This document shows, one piece after another, positions 1-8,200 of a stretch of DNA of 64,000 nt. The stretch is from positions 1 to 64,000 of the forward strand of contig NZ_CABVHY010000021.1 in the NCBI RefSeq assembly GCF_902497875.1, written 5' to 3'. The DNA is from Pseudomonas fluorescens. Its GTDB lineage: Bacteria > Pseudomonadota > Gammaproteobacteria > Pseudomonadales > Pseudomonadaceae. Numbering within the stretch: position 1 is the first letter of the stretch; every line of letters starts with the position of its first letter. The notes beneath the pieces were generated by a model that was given only the letters and a program-made list of their open reading frames with translations, made no database searches and was not told where the DNA came from. The translations under genes and the position numbers were made by a program.

Positions 1-1250
1 CGGGCCGCTTCGATGGCGGCGTTGAGTGCCAGCAGGTTGGTCTGGTCGGCAATCGAGCGAATAACACTCAGCACGCTGACAATCGACAACACATCCTTTT
101 GCAGGCTATCCAGGGACGTACCGCTGTTGCGGATGTCGCTGACCAATGCATGGATCTGCTTGATGCTGCCATCCACCACGCGCTTGGCAGCCTGGCCTTC
201 TTCGTCGGTCTGCTGCGCAGCGACTGCGGCGCCCTGGGCGCTTCTCGCAACTTCCTGAGCCGCCGAGGACATCTCGTTGATCGCCGTCGCGACCTGATCG
301 GTTTCATGGCGCTGACGCTCCATGGCATGCTCCGAACGATGAGCCTGATCGGTGACTTGAGTGACAAGCCCGGTCAATTGCGAGGTCATTTCGGTGATTT
401 GCCGCACCAGGCCATGAATCTTGTCGACGAAGCGGTTGAACGAACCAGCCAGTTCACCCAGCTCATCCTGACTGGTAATTGCCAGACGCCGGGTCAGATC
501 GCCCTCGCCGGCGGCGATATCGTCAAGGTTGGCTTTCATCAGATGCAGCGGACGCAGCATAGTGTTCGCCAGCAGCATGCCGACCGCGCCAATCACCAGC
601 AGCACCACCACGGCGATGCCGACGATACTCAGCACCACCCCTTCCATGCGCTCATGAACCTTGGCTTCGACCAACGCGACCTGCGCTTCGATACCGTCGA
701 GGTTGACCGCAGTGCCGATGACCATGTCCCACTTGGGCAGGTATTCGGAGTAGCCGAGTTTGGGCACCAGGACTTTGTTGTTACCCGGCAGCGACGAGCT
801 GTATTGCAGATAGTGGGTACCGTCCTTGGCGACTTGCACCAACTCACGGTTGAAGTACACGCCATTCGGATCGCGTTTGTCGTTGAAGTTCTGACCCACA
901 CCTTCCGGGCTGTTGCCCTTGAACAGGCGCACGATTTGCGAGTCGTAACCGAAGAAGTAGCCATCCTTGCCGTAGCTGATGCTCGACAGCAGCTTGACCA
1001 CCTGCGCCCGCGCCGCGTCATCACCCGGTGCCGCCGCGTCGTACAGCGGCTTGATCGCACTCATCGCCACCGCTACATAACTTTGCAGGGTCGCCTTGGC
1101 ATCGCTCAGCAGACGCTGACGGGTTATTTCGACTTCGCTGCGGGCCTGATTCTGCAGAATGAACACCGTGGTCAGACTGATCACCAGCGCAAACAGTAAA
1201 ACCGGGAGTACCGCGAGGGATAAAACTTTGGCCTTCAGGCTCAGGCGCAT
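1..1250 (-). CDS. Methyl-accepting chemotaxis protein, C-terminus cut by window edge
   Basis: Membrane chemoreceptor that senses a periplasmic ligand and controls CheA. About 416 codons are visible. An N-terminal transmembrane segment (about residues 8-30) is followed by a single-Cache-type ligand domain (about 35-190, with a GKDGYFFGYD stretch typical of sCache_2), a second membrane segment, a HAMP region (ending in GDLTRRL, QDELGELAGSFNRF) and the start of the cytoplasmic signalling helix. The gene runs off the left edge inside the conserved hairpin tip (IADQTNLLALNAAIEAA). I chose the ATG at 1250 because a hydrophobic leader follows directly. The ligand cannot be told from the sequence. 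The family call is secure. Confidence 0.93.
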   Translation of the reverse strand, partial: MRLSLKAKVLSLAVLPVLLFALVISLTTVFILQNQARSEVEITRQRLLSDAKATLQSYVAVAMSAIKPLYDAAAPGDDAARAQVVKLLSSISYGKDGYFFGYDSQIVRLFKGNSPEGVGQNFNDKRDPNGVYFNRELVQVAKDGTHYLQYSSSLPGNNKVLVPKLGYSEYLPKWDMVIGTAVNLDGIEAQVALVEAKVHERMEGVVLSIVGIAVVVLLVIGAVGMLLANTMLRPLHLMKANLDDIAAGEGDLTRRLAITSQDELGELAGSFNRFVDKIHGLVRQITEMTSQLTGLVTQVTDQAHRSEHAMERQRHETDQVATAINEMSSAAQEVARSAQGAAVAAQQTDEEGQAAKRVVDGSIKQIHALVSDIRNSGTSLDSLQKDVLSIVSVLSVIRSIADQTNLLALNAAIEAA

Positions 1251-1380
1251 GGCGTTCACTCTTGATTGGCGTGGTTAAAGCTATAACGGCACGCCACCGC
1301 AAAACTGTAGGAGCGTCGACCGACTGCTCCTTGTAGGGAGAATTGCGGGCCCCACGATATTTCAGATGCCTGCGGTCGGC

Positions 1381-1475
1381 GAGCTGGCGAAGCCTGCGAT
1401 CTTTGAGGCGGACAATACGTTGGCCGGACGGGCGCCAGGATCAAAAGATCGCAGCCTGCGGCAGCTCCTACAGGG
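1381..1475. repeat. Pair of inverted REP elements (BIME)
   Basis: Two facing copies of the Pseudomonas extragenic palindrome lie at 1381-1406 (core AGCTGGCGAAGCCTGCGATC) and 1441-1475 (core GATCGCAGCCTGCGGCAGCT). They sit between the chemoreceptor start and the end of the antiporter gene. A partial GTAGGAGC-type motif precedes them near 1306. The same element recurs at 26.5 and 46.5 kb. Confidence 0.85.
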
Positions 1476-1499
1476 ATTCCGGGATGCAGGGTTATGGGA

Positions 1500-2819
1500 T
1501 TACAAAATCATCGCCGCCACCCAGCCAAATGCCAGCAGCGGCAGGTTGTAGTGCAGGAAAGTAGGAACCACGGTGTCCCAGATATGGTGATGCTGGCCGT
1601 CGATATTCAGACCGGAGGTCGGTCCCAGGGTCGAGTCGGACGCTGGCGAACCAGCATCACCCAGGGCTCCGGCGGTGCCAACGATGCAGACGATCGCCAA
1701 CGGACTGAAACCCAGCTGCACGCACAATGGCACGAAGATCGCCGCGAGAATCGGCACGGTGGAGAACGACGAGCCTATCCCCATGGTCACCAGCAAGCCG
1801 ACCAGCAGCATCAGCAAAGCGCCGATGCCTTTGCTGTGACCGATCCAGGTTGCCGAGGCTTCGACCAGGGTGCGTACTTCACCGGTGGCTTTCATCACCT
1901 CGGCAAAGCCCGAAGCGGCAATCATGATGAAGCCGATCATGGCCATCATCTTCATGCCTTCGGTGAACAGTTCATCGGTCTCGCGCCAGCGCACCACACC
2001 CGACACTGAAAAGATCAGGAATCCAGCCAGCGCGCCGATGATCATCGAATCCAGCAGCAACTGAATGATGAACGCGGCGGCAATGGCCAGCCCGGCCACC
2101 AGCAGGGTCAGCGGGTTGTACTGCACCGCCACCTGCTCGACCTTCTCGATTTTCTCGAGGTCATACACGCGCTTCTTGCGATAGCTGACGAACGCCACCA
2201 GCAAACCGAAGACCATGCCCAACGCCGGAATACCCATCGCGTGGGTGACATTGACCTGGCTGACATCCACGCCACTGCTACGGACATTGGCCAGCAGAAT
2301 TTCATTGAGGAAGATATTGCCGAAACCCACCGGCAAGAACATATAAGGCGTGATCAAACCAAAGGTTATAACGCAGGCAATCAGCCGACGGTCCAATTGC
2401 AACTTGGTCAACACATACAACAGGGGTGGGACCAGCAACGGAATGAAGGCGATATGAATCGGCAGGATGTTTTGCGAGGCAATAGCCACCACCCACAGCA
2501 AGCCAATCAGTATCCACTTCACCTGCCCGCCACCCGTGGCGTCCTGGCGGTCGACCAGCAGCAAGGCTTTATCCGCCAACGCATGGGCCAGTCCCGACTT
2601 GGCAATCGCCACCGCGAAAGCGCCCAGCAAGGCGTAGGACAAGGCCACGGTTGCGCCGCCACCAAGACCACTGTTGAAGGCTTTCAAGGTGGCTTCCATG
2701 CCCAGGCCACCGGTCAAGCCGCCCACCAGCGCACCCAGGATCAGCGCGATCACCACATGCACGCGGGACAGGCTGAGTACCAGCATGACGCCAACCGCGG
2801 CAATTACTGCATTAATCAT
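1500..2819 (-). CDS. Na+/H+ antiporter family membrane protein (YuiF/NhaC-like)
   Basis: A 439-residue polytopic inner-membrane protein with about 11-12 hydrophobic segments. It starts with MINAVIAAVGVMLVLSLSR and has glycine-rich re-entrant-like stretches such as GLGGGATVALSYALLGAFAVA and GIGSSFSTVPILAAIFVPL. The family (COG2056-type) is annotated as Na+/H+ antiporter, and some members have been proposed to move amino acids. The substrate here is not determined. The start is supported by GAGGTAACG just before ATG. It stands alone, with REPs downstream and an ANR box plus a divergent chemoreceptor upstream. Confidence 0.8.
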   Translation of the reverse strand: MINAVIAAVGVMLVLSLSRVHVVIALILGALVGGLTGGLGMEATLKAFNSGLGGGATVALSYALLGAFAVAIAKSGLAHALADKALLLVDRQDATGGGQVKWILIGLLWVVAIASQNILPIHIAFIPLLVPPLLYVLTKLQLDRRLIACVITFGLITPYMFLPVGFGNIFLNEILLANVRSSGVDVSQVNVTHAMGIPALGMVFGLLVAFVSYRKKRVYDLEKIEKVEQVAVQYNPLTLLVAGLAIAAAFIIQLLLDSMIIGALAGFLIFSVSGVVRWRETDELFTEGMKMMAMIGFIMIAASGFAEVMKATGEVRTLVEASATWIGHSKGIGALLMLLVGLLVTMGIGSSFSTVPILAAIFVPLCVQLGFSPLAIVCIVGTAGALGDAGSPASDSTLGPTSGLNIDGQHHHIWDTVVPTFLHYNLPLLAFGWVAAMIL

Positions 2820-3001
2820 CGTTACCTCAAAGCACTACCAAGGGGAAAAACCACCGCAAACGGCATGAGTCCGGCCAAAGAGCTGTGAATCACAGCTGCC
2901 GGATTGAGCTCAAAGGGGGGAGTTTTATTAGAGGGCGCGCACTGTGCAGCAGCAGGCTGCTCTTGTCAAAAGTGCCACCCCTCTAACAACTTGATATTTG
3001 A

Positions 3002-3015
3002 TTGATATGGATCAA
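3002..3015. promoter_or_regulatory. ANR/FNR box
   Basis: TTGATATGGATCAA matches the TTGAT-N4-ATCAA consensus of FNR/ANR exactly and is a perfect palindrome in its half-sites. It lies 66 bp before the chemoreceptor start at 3081 and 183 bp before the divergent antiporter start. ANR is the known oxygen-responsive activator of Pseudomonas. The target gene is inferred from distance. Confidence 0.65.
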
Positions 3016-3080
3016 GAAACAAAAAGCGCGGCCGCTATAGAGCGAGGTCTCTCTCGTTTTATCCGCTCAAGGACATCTCC

Positions 3081-5228
3081 ATGTCGCTCAGACAGCTTTC
3101 CATTCAATGGAAAATCACCCTTCTGGCCGGTCTCTGCCTGCTCGGCATTGTCACCTTGCTGGTGGGCCTTTCACTCTATCGCATGGAGCACAACGCCGAA
3201 CTGGTCAAAATCTCGAGCATGGAGATGCTCAACGAAGCGGCCCAATCACGGATCGAGGCCCAGGGTGAAGTCCAGGCGCTGGAGATTCGCCGGCAATTCA
3301 TGGACGCCTATCAATACGGTCACGGCTTCTCCCGCCAGGTGCTGTTCCTGCGTGAACAGGCCGAGAAACGTTTCCTCGATGCCTTCGACCTGCGCGAAGA
3401 CCTGACCCGTCAGGTCAAATCGGCCCTGCAAGCCAACCCGGATCTGCTCGGCCTGTCGTTGGTGTTCGAAGCCAATGCGCTGGACAGCAAGGATGAGCTG
3501 TTTGTCGACCAGAAAGAAATCGGCAGCAACGACAAGGGCCGTTTTGCCCTGTACTGGTCGCAAACGGCGCCGGGCAAATTGACCTCGATGGCCCTGCCGG
3601 AAAGCGACATGGCCGATACCAGCACCGGCCCCAGCGGCGAACCGGCCAATGCCTGGTTCACCTGCCCGCGCGCCACGCTCAAACCTTGCGTGATCGAACC
3701 GTACTTCTATGTGATCGACGGCCAGAACGTGCTGATGACCAGCATCGTCTTCCCGCTGATGGTCGACGGCAAAATCATCGCTTCGCTATCGGTCGACATC
3801 AACCTCAACAGCCTGCAAACCGTCAGCCAACAAGCGAGCAAGAAGCTCTATGACGGCCAGACCAACGTCAGCATCATCAGCCCGGTCGGTCTGCTGGCTG
3901 GTTACAGCCCGGACGCCAGCAAACTGAGCCAGCGCCTGGACATGGTCGACAAGGCCAGCGGTACCGAACTGATCCGCATGTTGTCGGGCAACAGCCAGAC
4001 CCAGAGCCTGCACAGTAATGAACAACTGAAAGTGCTCGCTCCCTTCATGCCAATCCCCGGCGGCAAGCCATGGGGGGTGTTGCTGGAGGTGCCAGAGAAG
4101 GTCCTGATCGGCCCGGCTGAGACCCTGAAGAAAGAACTCGACGAACGCACCACCACCGGCACCCTGATCGAGCTGAGTCTCGGCCTGTTGGCAGCGGTCA
4201 TTGGCCTGTTGCTGGTCTGGCTGATGGCTCGCAGCGTGACCAGGCCGATCCTCGGTGTCGCGCACATGCTCGAGGACATCGCCAGCGGTGAAGGTGATCT
4301 GACCCGGCGCCTGGCTTACGACAAACAGGACGAACTCGGGCAACTGGCCGGCTGGTTCAACCGCTTCCTCGATAAGCTGCAACCGATCATCGCCGAGGTG
4401 AAACGCTCGGTGCAGGACGCCCGCAGCACCGCCGACCAATCGGCCGCCATCGCCACCCAGACCAGTGCCGGCATGGAACAGCAGTACCGCCAGGTTGATC
4501 AGGTGGCTACTGCTTCCCATGAAATGAGCGCCACCGCCCAGGACGTGGCCCGCAGCGCAGCACAAGCGGCGCAGGCTGCTCGCGACGCCGATCAGGCAAC
4601 CCGTCAGGGCTTGACCGTGATCGACCGCACCACCACCAGCATCAACACTCTTGCGGCGGACATGAGCACGGCGATGACCCAAGTCGAAGGCCTGGCCGCC
4701 AACAGCGAGAAAATCGGTTCGGTGCTGGAAGTGATTCGCGCCATTGCCGAACAGACCAACCTGCTGGCCCTCAACGCGGCCATCGAGGCTGCTCGCGCTG
4801 GCGAAGCCGGACGTGGTTTCGCGGTGGTCGCCGATGAAGTGCGCAACCTGGCCCGACGCACCCAGGAGTCGGTGGAGGAAACCCGCCAGGTGATCGAACA
4901 GCTGCAAAGCGGTACTCAGGATGTTGTCGGTTCCATGAGCAACAGCCATCGCCAGGCCCAAGGCAGTGTCGAGCAAGTCAGCCAGGCCGTGATCGCCCTG
5001 CGCCAGATTGGCGATGCGGTGACCGTGATCACTGATATGAACCTGCAGATCGCCAGCGCCGCGGAAGAGCAAAGCGCCGTGGCCGAGGAGATCAACAACA
5101 ACGTGGCGACCATTCGAGACGTGACTGAATCGCTGTCGGGGCAAGCCAACGAATCGGCGCGGGTCAGCCAGGCGCTGAACAGCCTGGCCAATCAGCAGCA
5201 GAGCTTGATGGATCAGTTCAGGGTTTGA
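3081..5228 (+). CDS. Methyl-accepting chemotaxis protein with double-Cache sensor
   Basis: Full-length 715-residue chemoreceptor. TM1 (about 10-33) is followed by a large periplasmic region of about 310 residues consistent with a dCache_1 sensor, then TM2 (about 362-385, LGLLAAVIGLLLVWLMARSV), HAMP with GDLTRRL and DELGQLAGWFNRFLDK, and a long signalling domain. The conserved tip reads EQTNLLALNAAIEAARAG and is followed by GRGFAVVADEVRNLARRT. The receptor resembles the Pseudomonas dCache amino-acid/organic-acid receptors, but the ligand cannot be assigned. An ANR box at 3002 suggests more expression at low oxygen. A hairpin terminator follows the stop. Confidence 0.95.
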   Translation: MSLRQLSIQWKITLLAGLCLLGIVTLLVGLSLYRMEHNAELVKISSMEMLNEAAQSRIEAQGEVQALEIRRQFMDAYQYGHGFSRQVLFLREQAEKRFLDAFDLREDLTRQVKSALQANPDLLGLSLVFEANALDSKDELFVDQKEIGSNDKGRFALYWSQTAPGKLTSMALPESDMADTSTGPSGEPANAWFTCPRATLKPCVIEPYFYVIDGQNVLMTSIVFPLMVDGKIIASLSVDINLNSLQTVSQQASKKLYDGQTNVSIISPVGLLAGYSPDASKLSQRLDMVDKASGTELIRMLSGNSQTQSLHSNEQLKVLAPFMPIPGGKPWGVLLEVPEKVLIGPAETLKKELDERTTTGTLIELSLGLLAAVIGLLLVWLMARSVTRPILGVAHMLEDIASGEGDLTRRLAYDKQDELGQLAGWFNRFLDKLQPIIAEVKRSVQDARSTADQSAAIATQTSAGMEQQYRQVDQVATASHEMSATAQDVARSAAQAAQAARDADQATRQGLTVIDRTTTSINTLAADMSTAMTQVEGLAANSEKIGSVLEVIRAIAEQTNLLALNAAIEAARAGEAGRGFAVVADEVRNLARRTQESVEETRQVIEQLQSGTQDVVGSMSNSHRQAQGSVEQVSQAVIALRQIGDAVTVITDMNLQIASAAEEQSAVAEEINNNVATIRDVTESLSGQANESARVSQALNSLANQQQSLMDQFRV

Positions 5229-5236
5229 TCGGGTTT

Positions 5237-5261
5237 GGCGGTGTGCATGGCACACCGCCTT
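5237..5261 (+). terminator. Hairpin terminator after chemoreceptor gene
   Basis: A perfect 10-bp stem, GGCGGTGTGC / GCACACCGCC, with a 3-base loop starts 8 bases after the stop codon. Only two to three T residues follow, so intrinsic termination is likely but not ideal. Confidence 0.6.
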
Positions 5262-5298
5262 TGCGGGCAAGCCACGCTCCCACAAGGTGTGCGCAAAC

Positions 5299-5445
5299 CT
5301 GTGGCGAGGGAGCTTGCTCCCGCCGGCCGGTCCGCGCTCGGGCGCAGCAGTCGTAAACCCGAGTGACGCGGTTTACCTGATGGACGGTGTCAGATGATTT
5401 TGGGGGCGCTACGCGCCCCAGCGGGAGCAAGCTCCCTCGCCACAG
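5299..5445. repeat. Inverted REP pair between convergent genes
   Basis: 5299-5323 (TGTGGCGAGGGAGCTTGCTC) and 5421-5445 (its reverse complement) form a widely spaced inverted pair. The pair fills the gap between the convergent chemoreceptor and histidine kinase genes. This is a different REP class (GGCGAGGGAGCTTGCTCCC) from the copy at 1.4 kb. Confidence 0.85.
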
Positions 5446-5457
5446 TGGTCTGCGGGC

Positions 5458-6771
5458 TCAGCTTCCGGGCAACTCAATCACCACCTTCAACCCGCCCAGT
5501 TCACTATTCTCCAGGCGCATTTCGCCGCCCCAGACCTCGACGATGTCGCGCACGATGCCCAGTCCCAGGCCATGGCCGTCGGTCTGTTCATCCAGCCGCG
5601 TACCGCGGCTGAACACTCGATCGCGATTCTCCTCGGGGATCCCCGGGCCGTCGTCTTCCACCATCAGACGAAACCCCTCATCCGTCTCGGTAATGCTCAG
5701 CTGCACCTCGGCATCCGCCCATTTGCAGGCGTTGTCCAGCAGGTTGCCGAGCAATTCGAGCAAGTCTTCCCGGTCCCATGGCAGCTGCAAGCCAGGGCGC
5801 ACGGCGTGGCTGAGTTCAAGGTGTGCGCCGTGAATCATGTTCAGGGTGGAGAGCAAGCCGGGCAGTTCCAGGTCGCAATCGAACTGCGCGCCCGGCAAGG
5901 AATCGCCCGCCAGACGGGCTCGGTTCAGCTCACGATGGAGGCGTTGCTGCACGTGCTCGAGTTGTGTCTGCAGGACCTTGCGCAGCTCAGGATGCGCATC
6001 CAGCTTTTCGCTCGAGGCCAGGCTCAGCAGCACCGCCAGCGGGGTTTTCAGCGCATGTCCCAGATTGCCCAAAGCATTACGTGAACGCTTGAGACTGTCC
6101 TCGGTGTGCGCGAGCAAATGATTGATCTGCGCCACCAGCGGCTCCAGTTCGACCGGAACCTGGGCGTCCAGTTGTGAACGCTGGCCCTGCTGCAGCTGAG
6201 CAATTTGTTCTCGGGCCTTTTCCAGCGGCCGCAAAGCCCGGCGCACGGTGATTCGCTGCAATAGCAGAATCAGCAGCAAGCCCGCCAGGCCAAGGCCCAG
6301 GCCGATCTGCTGCATGCGCCGAAAGCTTTCCCGTACCGGGGTGTAGTCCTGCGCCACGCTGATGGAGATCGATTGCCCCAGCCGCCGATAGTCGGAACGC
6401 AGGATCAGCAACTGCTGCCCTTCCGGCCCCAGTTGCAAATTACTGTGCAGACCGGGGTGATCCAGCGTCGGCATTTCCTGGTCCCACAAGGACCGCGAGC
6501 GCCAATGCGCGTCGGCAAAGTCGATGCGAAAGTAATGCCCGGAAAAGGGCCGCTGATAGGCTGGCGACAAGCGTCGCTCATCCAGTTGCAAACCCTGGGG
6601 GCCACGTACCAGGGCCACCAGCAGATTCTCGCTGTCGTTGCGCAGCCCGTCTTCCAGATAACTTTGCAGGCCCCTTTCGAACAGCCAGAGGCTGGTCTGC
6701 GCCAACACCAGGCCGACGATGACCAGGACACTGATCAGACCCAGACTCAGTCGGCGCTGAATCGACCTCAC
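5458..6771 (-). CDS. Two-component sensor histidine kinase
   Basis: A 437-residue membrane kinase. TM1 (about 7-30) leads to a periplasmic sensor of about 130 residues, TM2 (about 163-185), a HAMP-like linker, an H-box (LGHALKTPLAVL, phospho-acceptor His), an N-box (NLLDNACKWA), G1 (DDGPGIP) and G2 (GHGLGLGIV). The kinase domain resembles PhoQ-type kinases. The start is a GTG that overlaps the stop of the response regulator by 4 bases (GTGA), so the two are translationally coupled. The stimulus is unknown. The two PepSY proteins in the same operon suggest an envelope or metal-related signal, but that is inference. Confidence 0.92.
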   Translation of the reverse strand: MRSIQRRLSLGLISVLVIVGLVLAQTSLWLFERGLQSYLEDGLRNDSENLLVALVRGPQGLQLDERRLSPAYQRPFSGHYFRIDFADAHWRSRSLWDQEMPTLDHPGLHSNLQLGPEGQQLLILRSDYRRLGQSISISVAQDYTPVRESFRRMQQIGLGLGLAGLLLILLLQRITVRRALRPLEKAREQIAQLQQGQRSQLDAQVPVELEPLVAQINHLLAHTEDSLKRSRNALGNLGHALKTPLAVLLSLASSEKLDAHPELRKVLQTQLEHVQQRLHRELNRARLAGDSLPGAQFDCDLELPGLLSTLNMIHGAHLELSHAVRPGLQLPWDREDLLELLGNLLDNACKWADAEVQLSITETDEGFRLMVEDDGPGIPEENRDRVFSRGTRLDEQTDGHGLGLGIVRDIVEVWGGEMRLENSELGGLKVVIELPGS

Positions 6772-7436
6772 TGCGCAGTCCCGCCGAACAGGTAACCCTG
6801 GCCGCGACGGGTTTCAATCACGCTGCGACCAAGCTTGCGCCGCAAATGGTTGACGTGGACTTCCAGGACATTCGAGTCGCGCTCGGTTTCACCGTCGTAC
6901 AAGTGTTCAGCCAGGTGGCTTTTGGAAAGGATTTGCTCAGGGTGCAGCATGAAGTAGCGCAACAAGCGAAACTCGGCCGCTGTCAGCTGAATATCGGCGC
7001 CGTCGCGGGTCACGCACTGGCGCCCTTCATCAAGATGCAAGCCGGCGGCCTTGAGGGTCGGCTGATTGGCCAGGCCATGGGAACGCCGCAACAGCGCCTG
7101 AACCCGCAAGTGCAACTCCTCGGGATGGAACGGCTTGGTCAGGTAGTCATCGGCACCGGCTTTCAGGCCTTCGATCCGCTCGGCCCAGGAACCACGAGCG
7201 GTGAGAATCAACACCGGCGTGGCCAGACCGCCGGCGCGCCATTGGCTCAGCACCTCAAGCCCCGGCAACCCTGGCAGGCCAAGGTCGAGAATGATCAAGT
7301 CGTAGGGTTCGCTGCTGCCCTGATACACCGCATCGCGGCCGTCGGCCAGCCAATCGACGGCGTAACCCTGACGATTGAGCCCGGCCAGCAACTCGTCGGC
7401 CAGCGGGACGTGGTCTTCCACCAAAAGCAGGCGCAT
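6768..7436 (-). CDS. OmpR-family response regulator
   Basis: A 222-residue DNA-binding regulator. The receiver domain (about 1-115) has the acidic pair ED near residues 7-8, the phospho-acceptor Asp in DLIILDLGLPG, and the Lys in YLTKPF. The winged-helix domain (about 130-220) contains LTAAEFRLLRYF and VHVNHLRRKLG. I place the start at the ATG at 7436, whose A is shared with the TGA of the upstream PepSY gene (TGATG). It is partner to the kinase immediately downstream. Confidence 0.95.
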   Translation of the reverse strand: MRLLLVEDHVPLADELLAGLNRQGYAVDWLADGRDAVYQGSSEPYDLIILDLGLPGLPGLEVLSQWRAGGLATPVLILTARGSWAERIEGLKAGADDYLTKPFHPEELHLRVQALLRRSHGLANQPTLKAAGLHLDEGRQCVTRDGADIQLTAAEFRLLRYFMLHPEQILSKSHLAEHLYDGETERDSNVLEVHVNHLRRKLGRSVIETRRGQGYLFGGTAQ

Positions 7437-7759
7437 CAATCATCTTCCTTGTCTTTGAGGAGCTCACCGGTGTTGGCGTCGAGCTCGATTTCACGCACCA
7501 CGCCGTCGGCGGTCAAGAGTTCTATTTCATAGATATAGCGCACCGACCGGTCCTTGTGCTCTTCGAGTTCGGCCTCCAGTAACTTGCCTCCGGGGTAGCG
7601 TTGCATGACCGCTCCCAGCAGTTGCTCGAGCGGCGCGATCATCCCTTGCTGACGCAGGTGCAGGGCTTCGTCCTGATCCAGGTCACGGGCCACCACTACC
7701 GAGCAAAACACCAGAAGCGCCAGCGCCGTTCGACTGCAGGTGCGCAGATTTACCTTCAT
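7436..7759 (-). CDS. PepSY domain protein, second of a tandem pair
   Basis: A 107-residue small exported protein with a hydrophobic leader (about 10-24, TALALLVFCSVVVA) ending near ARD. One PepSY-type domain follows, with the typical closing pattern YEIELLTADGVVREIELDANTGELL. PepSY domains are thought to bind proteases or metals or act as inhibitors, and the exact role is not known. I chose the ATG at 7759 because it overlaps the upstream stop (TAATG) and starts a signal peptide. It is paralogous to its upstream neighbour (LDQDEALHLRQQG versus LGPDEALRLRDAG). Confidence 0.87.
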   Translation of the reverse strand: MKVNLRTCSRTALALLVFCSVVVARDLDQDEALHLRQQGMIAPLEQLLGAVMQRYPGGKLLEAELEEHKDRSVRYIYEIELLTADGVVREIELDANTGELLKDKEDD

Positions 7760-8067
7760 TACGTATCCTGATGATCCTTGAGAACCTGCCCGCTGACAGC
7801 GTCCAATTCGATGTCCCACTCAACTCCCTGGGCATCGCGCAGTTCCACCTGGTAGATGTACTTGCCGTACTCTTCTTCCAGCTCGGTTTCGTGCACGATG
7901 CCGCCCGGGTGTTTGGCCAATGCTGTGGCATTGAGCTTCTCGAAAGATTGAATGGTACCAGCGTCGCGCAGTCTCAGGGCTTCGTCCGGCCCCAGGTCAC
8001 GGGCGTGCGCCAGGCTGGCAGTCAGGCCGATAACGGTTGCGGTAAACAGGGCAGTCAAAGTTTTCAT
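7759..8067 (-). CDS. PepSY domain protein, first of a tandem pair
   Basis: A 102-residue protein with a clear signal peptide (MKTLTALFTATVIGLTASLAHA) followed by RDLGPDEALRLRDAG and a PepSY C-terminal strand set (YIYQVELRDAQGVEWDIELDAVSGQVLKD). It is the first gene of a four-gene operon reading PepSY, PepSY, response regulator, kinase, with no gaps. It probably sits in the periplasm and may modulate the sensor kinase. That role is inferred from gene order only. Confidence 0.88.
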   Translation of the reverse strand: MKTLTALFTATVIGLTASLAHARDLGPDEALRLRDAGTIQSFEKLNATALAKHPGGIVHETELEEEYGKYIYQVELRDAQGVEWDIELDAVSGQVLKDHQDT

Positions 8068-8200
8068 GATGAATCTCCGTTTTTTTGCCTATGTTGCCTA
8101 CAGGACCCACGATACCTGCATCAACTTAACTGAAACTGAATTGCCACCATGGCAATCCTGAGATCTTCCACAATCCCCGCCCACGACTATTGAGGTCGGT

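Noticed and set aside
99..1199. Long open frame (366 codons) on the plus strand opposite the first chemoreceptor
   Set aside because: It mirrors the codon pattern of a well-conserved chemoreceptor on the other strand; the product is His/Gln-rich with no family features, as is common for antisense frames in GC-rich DNA.
1381..1475. Repeated palindromes considered as a CRISPR array
   Set aside because: Copies are inverted pairs scattered through intergenic gaps with no regular spacers; they are REP/BIME elements.
3786..5285. 499-codon frame opposite the second chemoreceptor
   Set aside because: The minus-strand product has no domain and runs exactly against the conserved signalling domain of the real gene.
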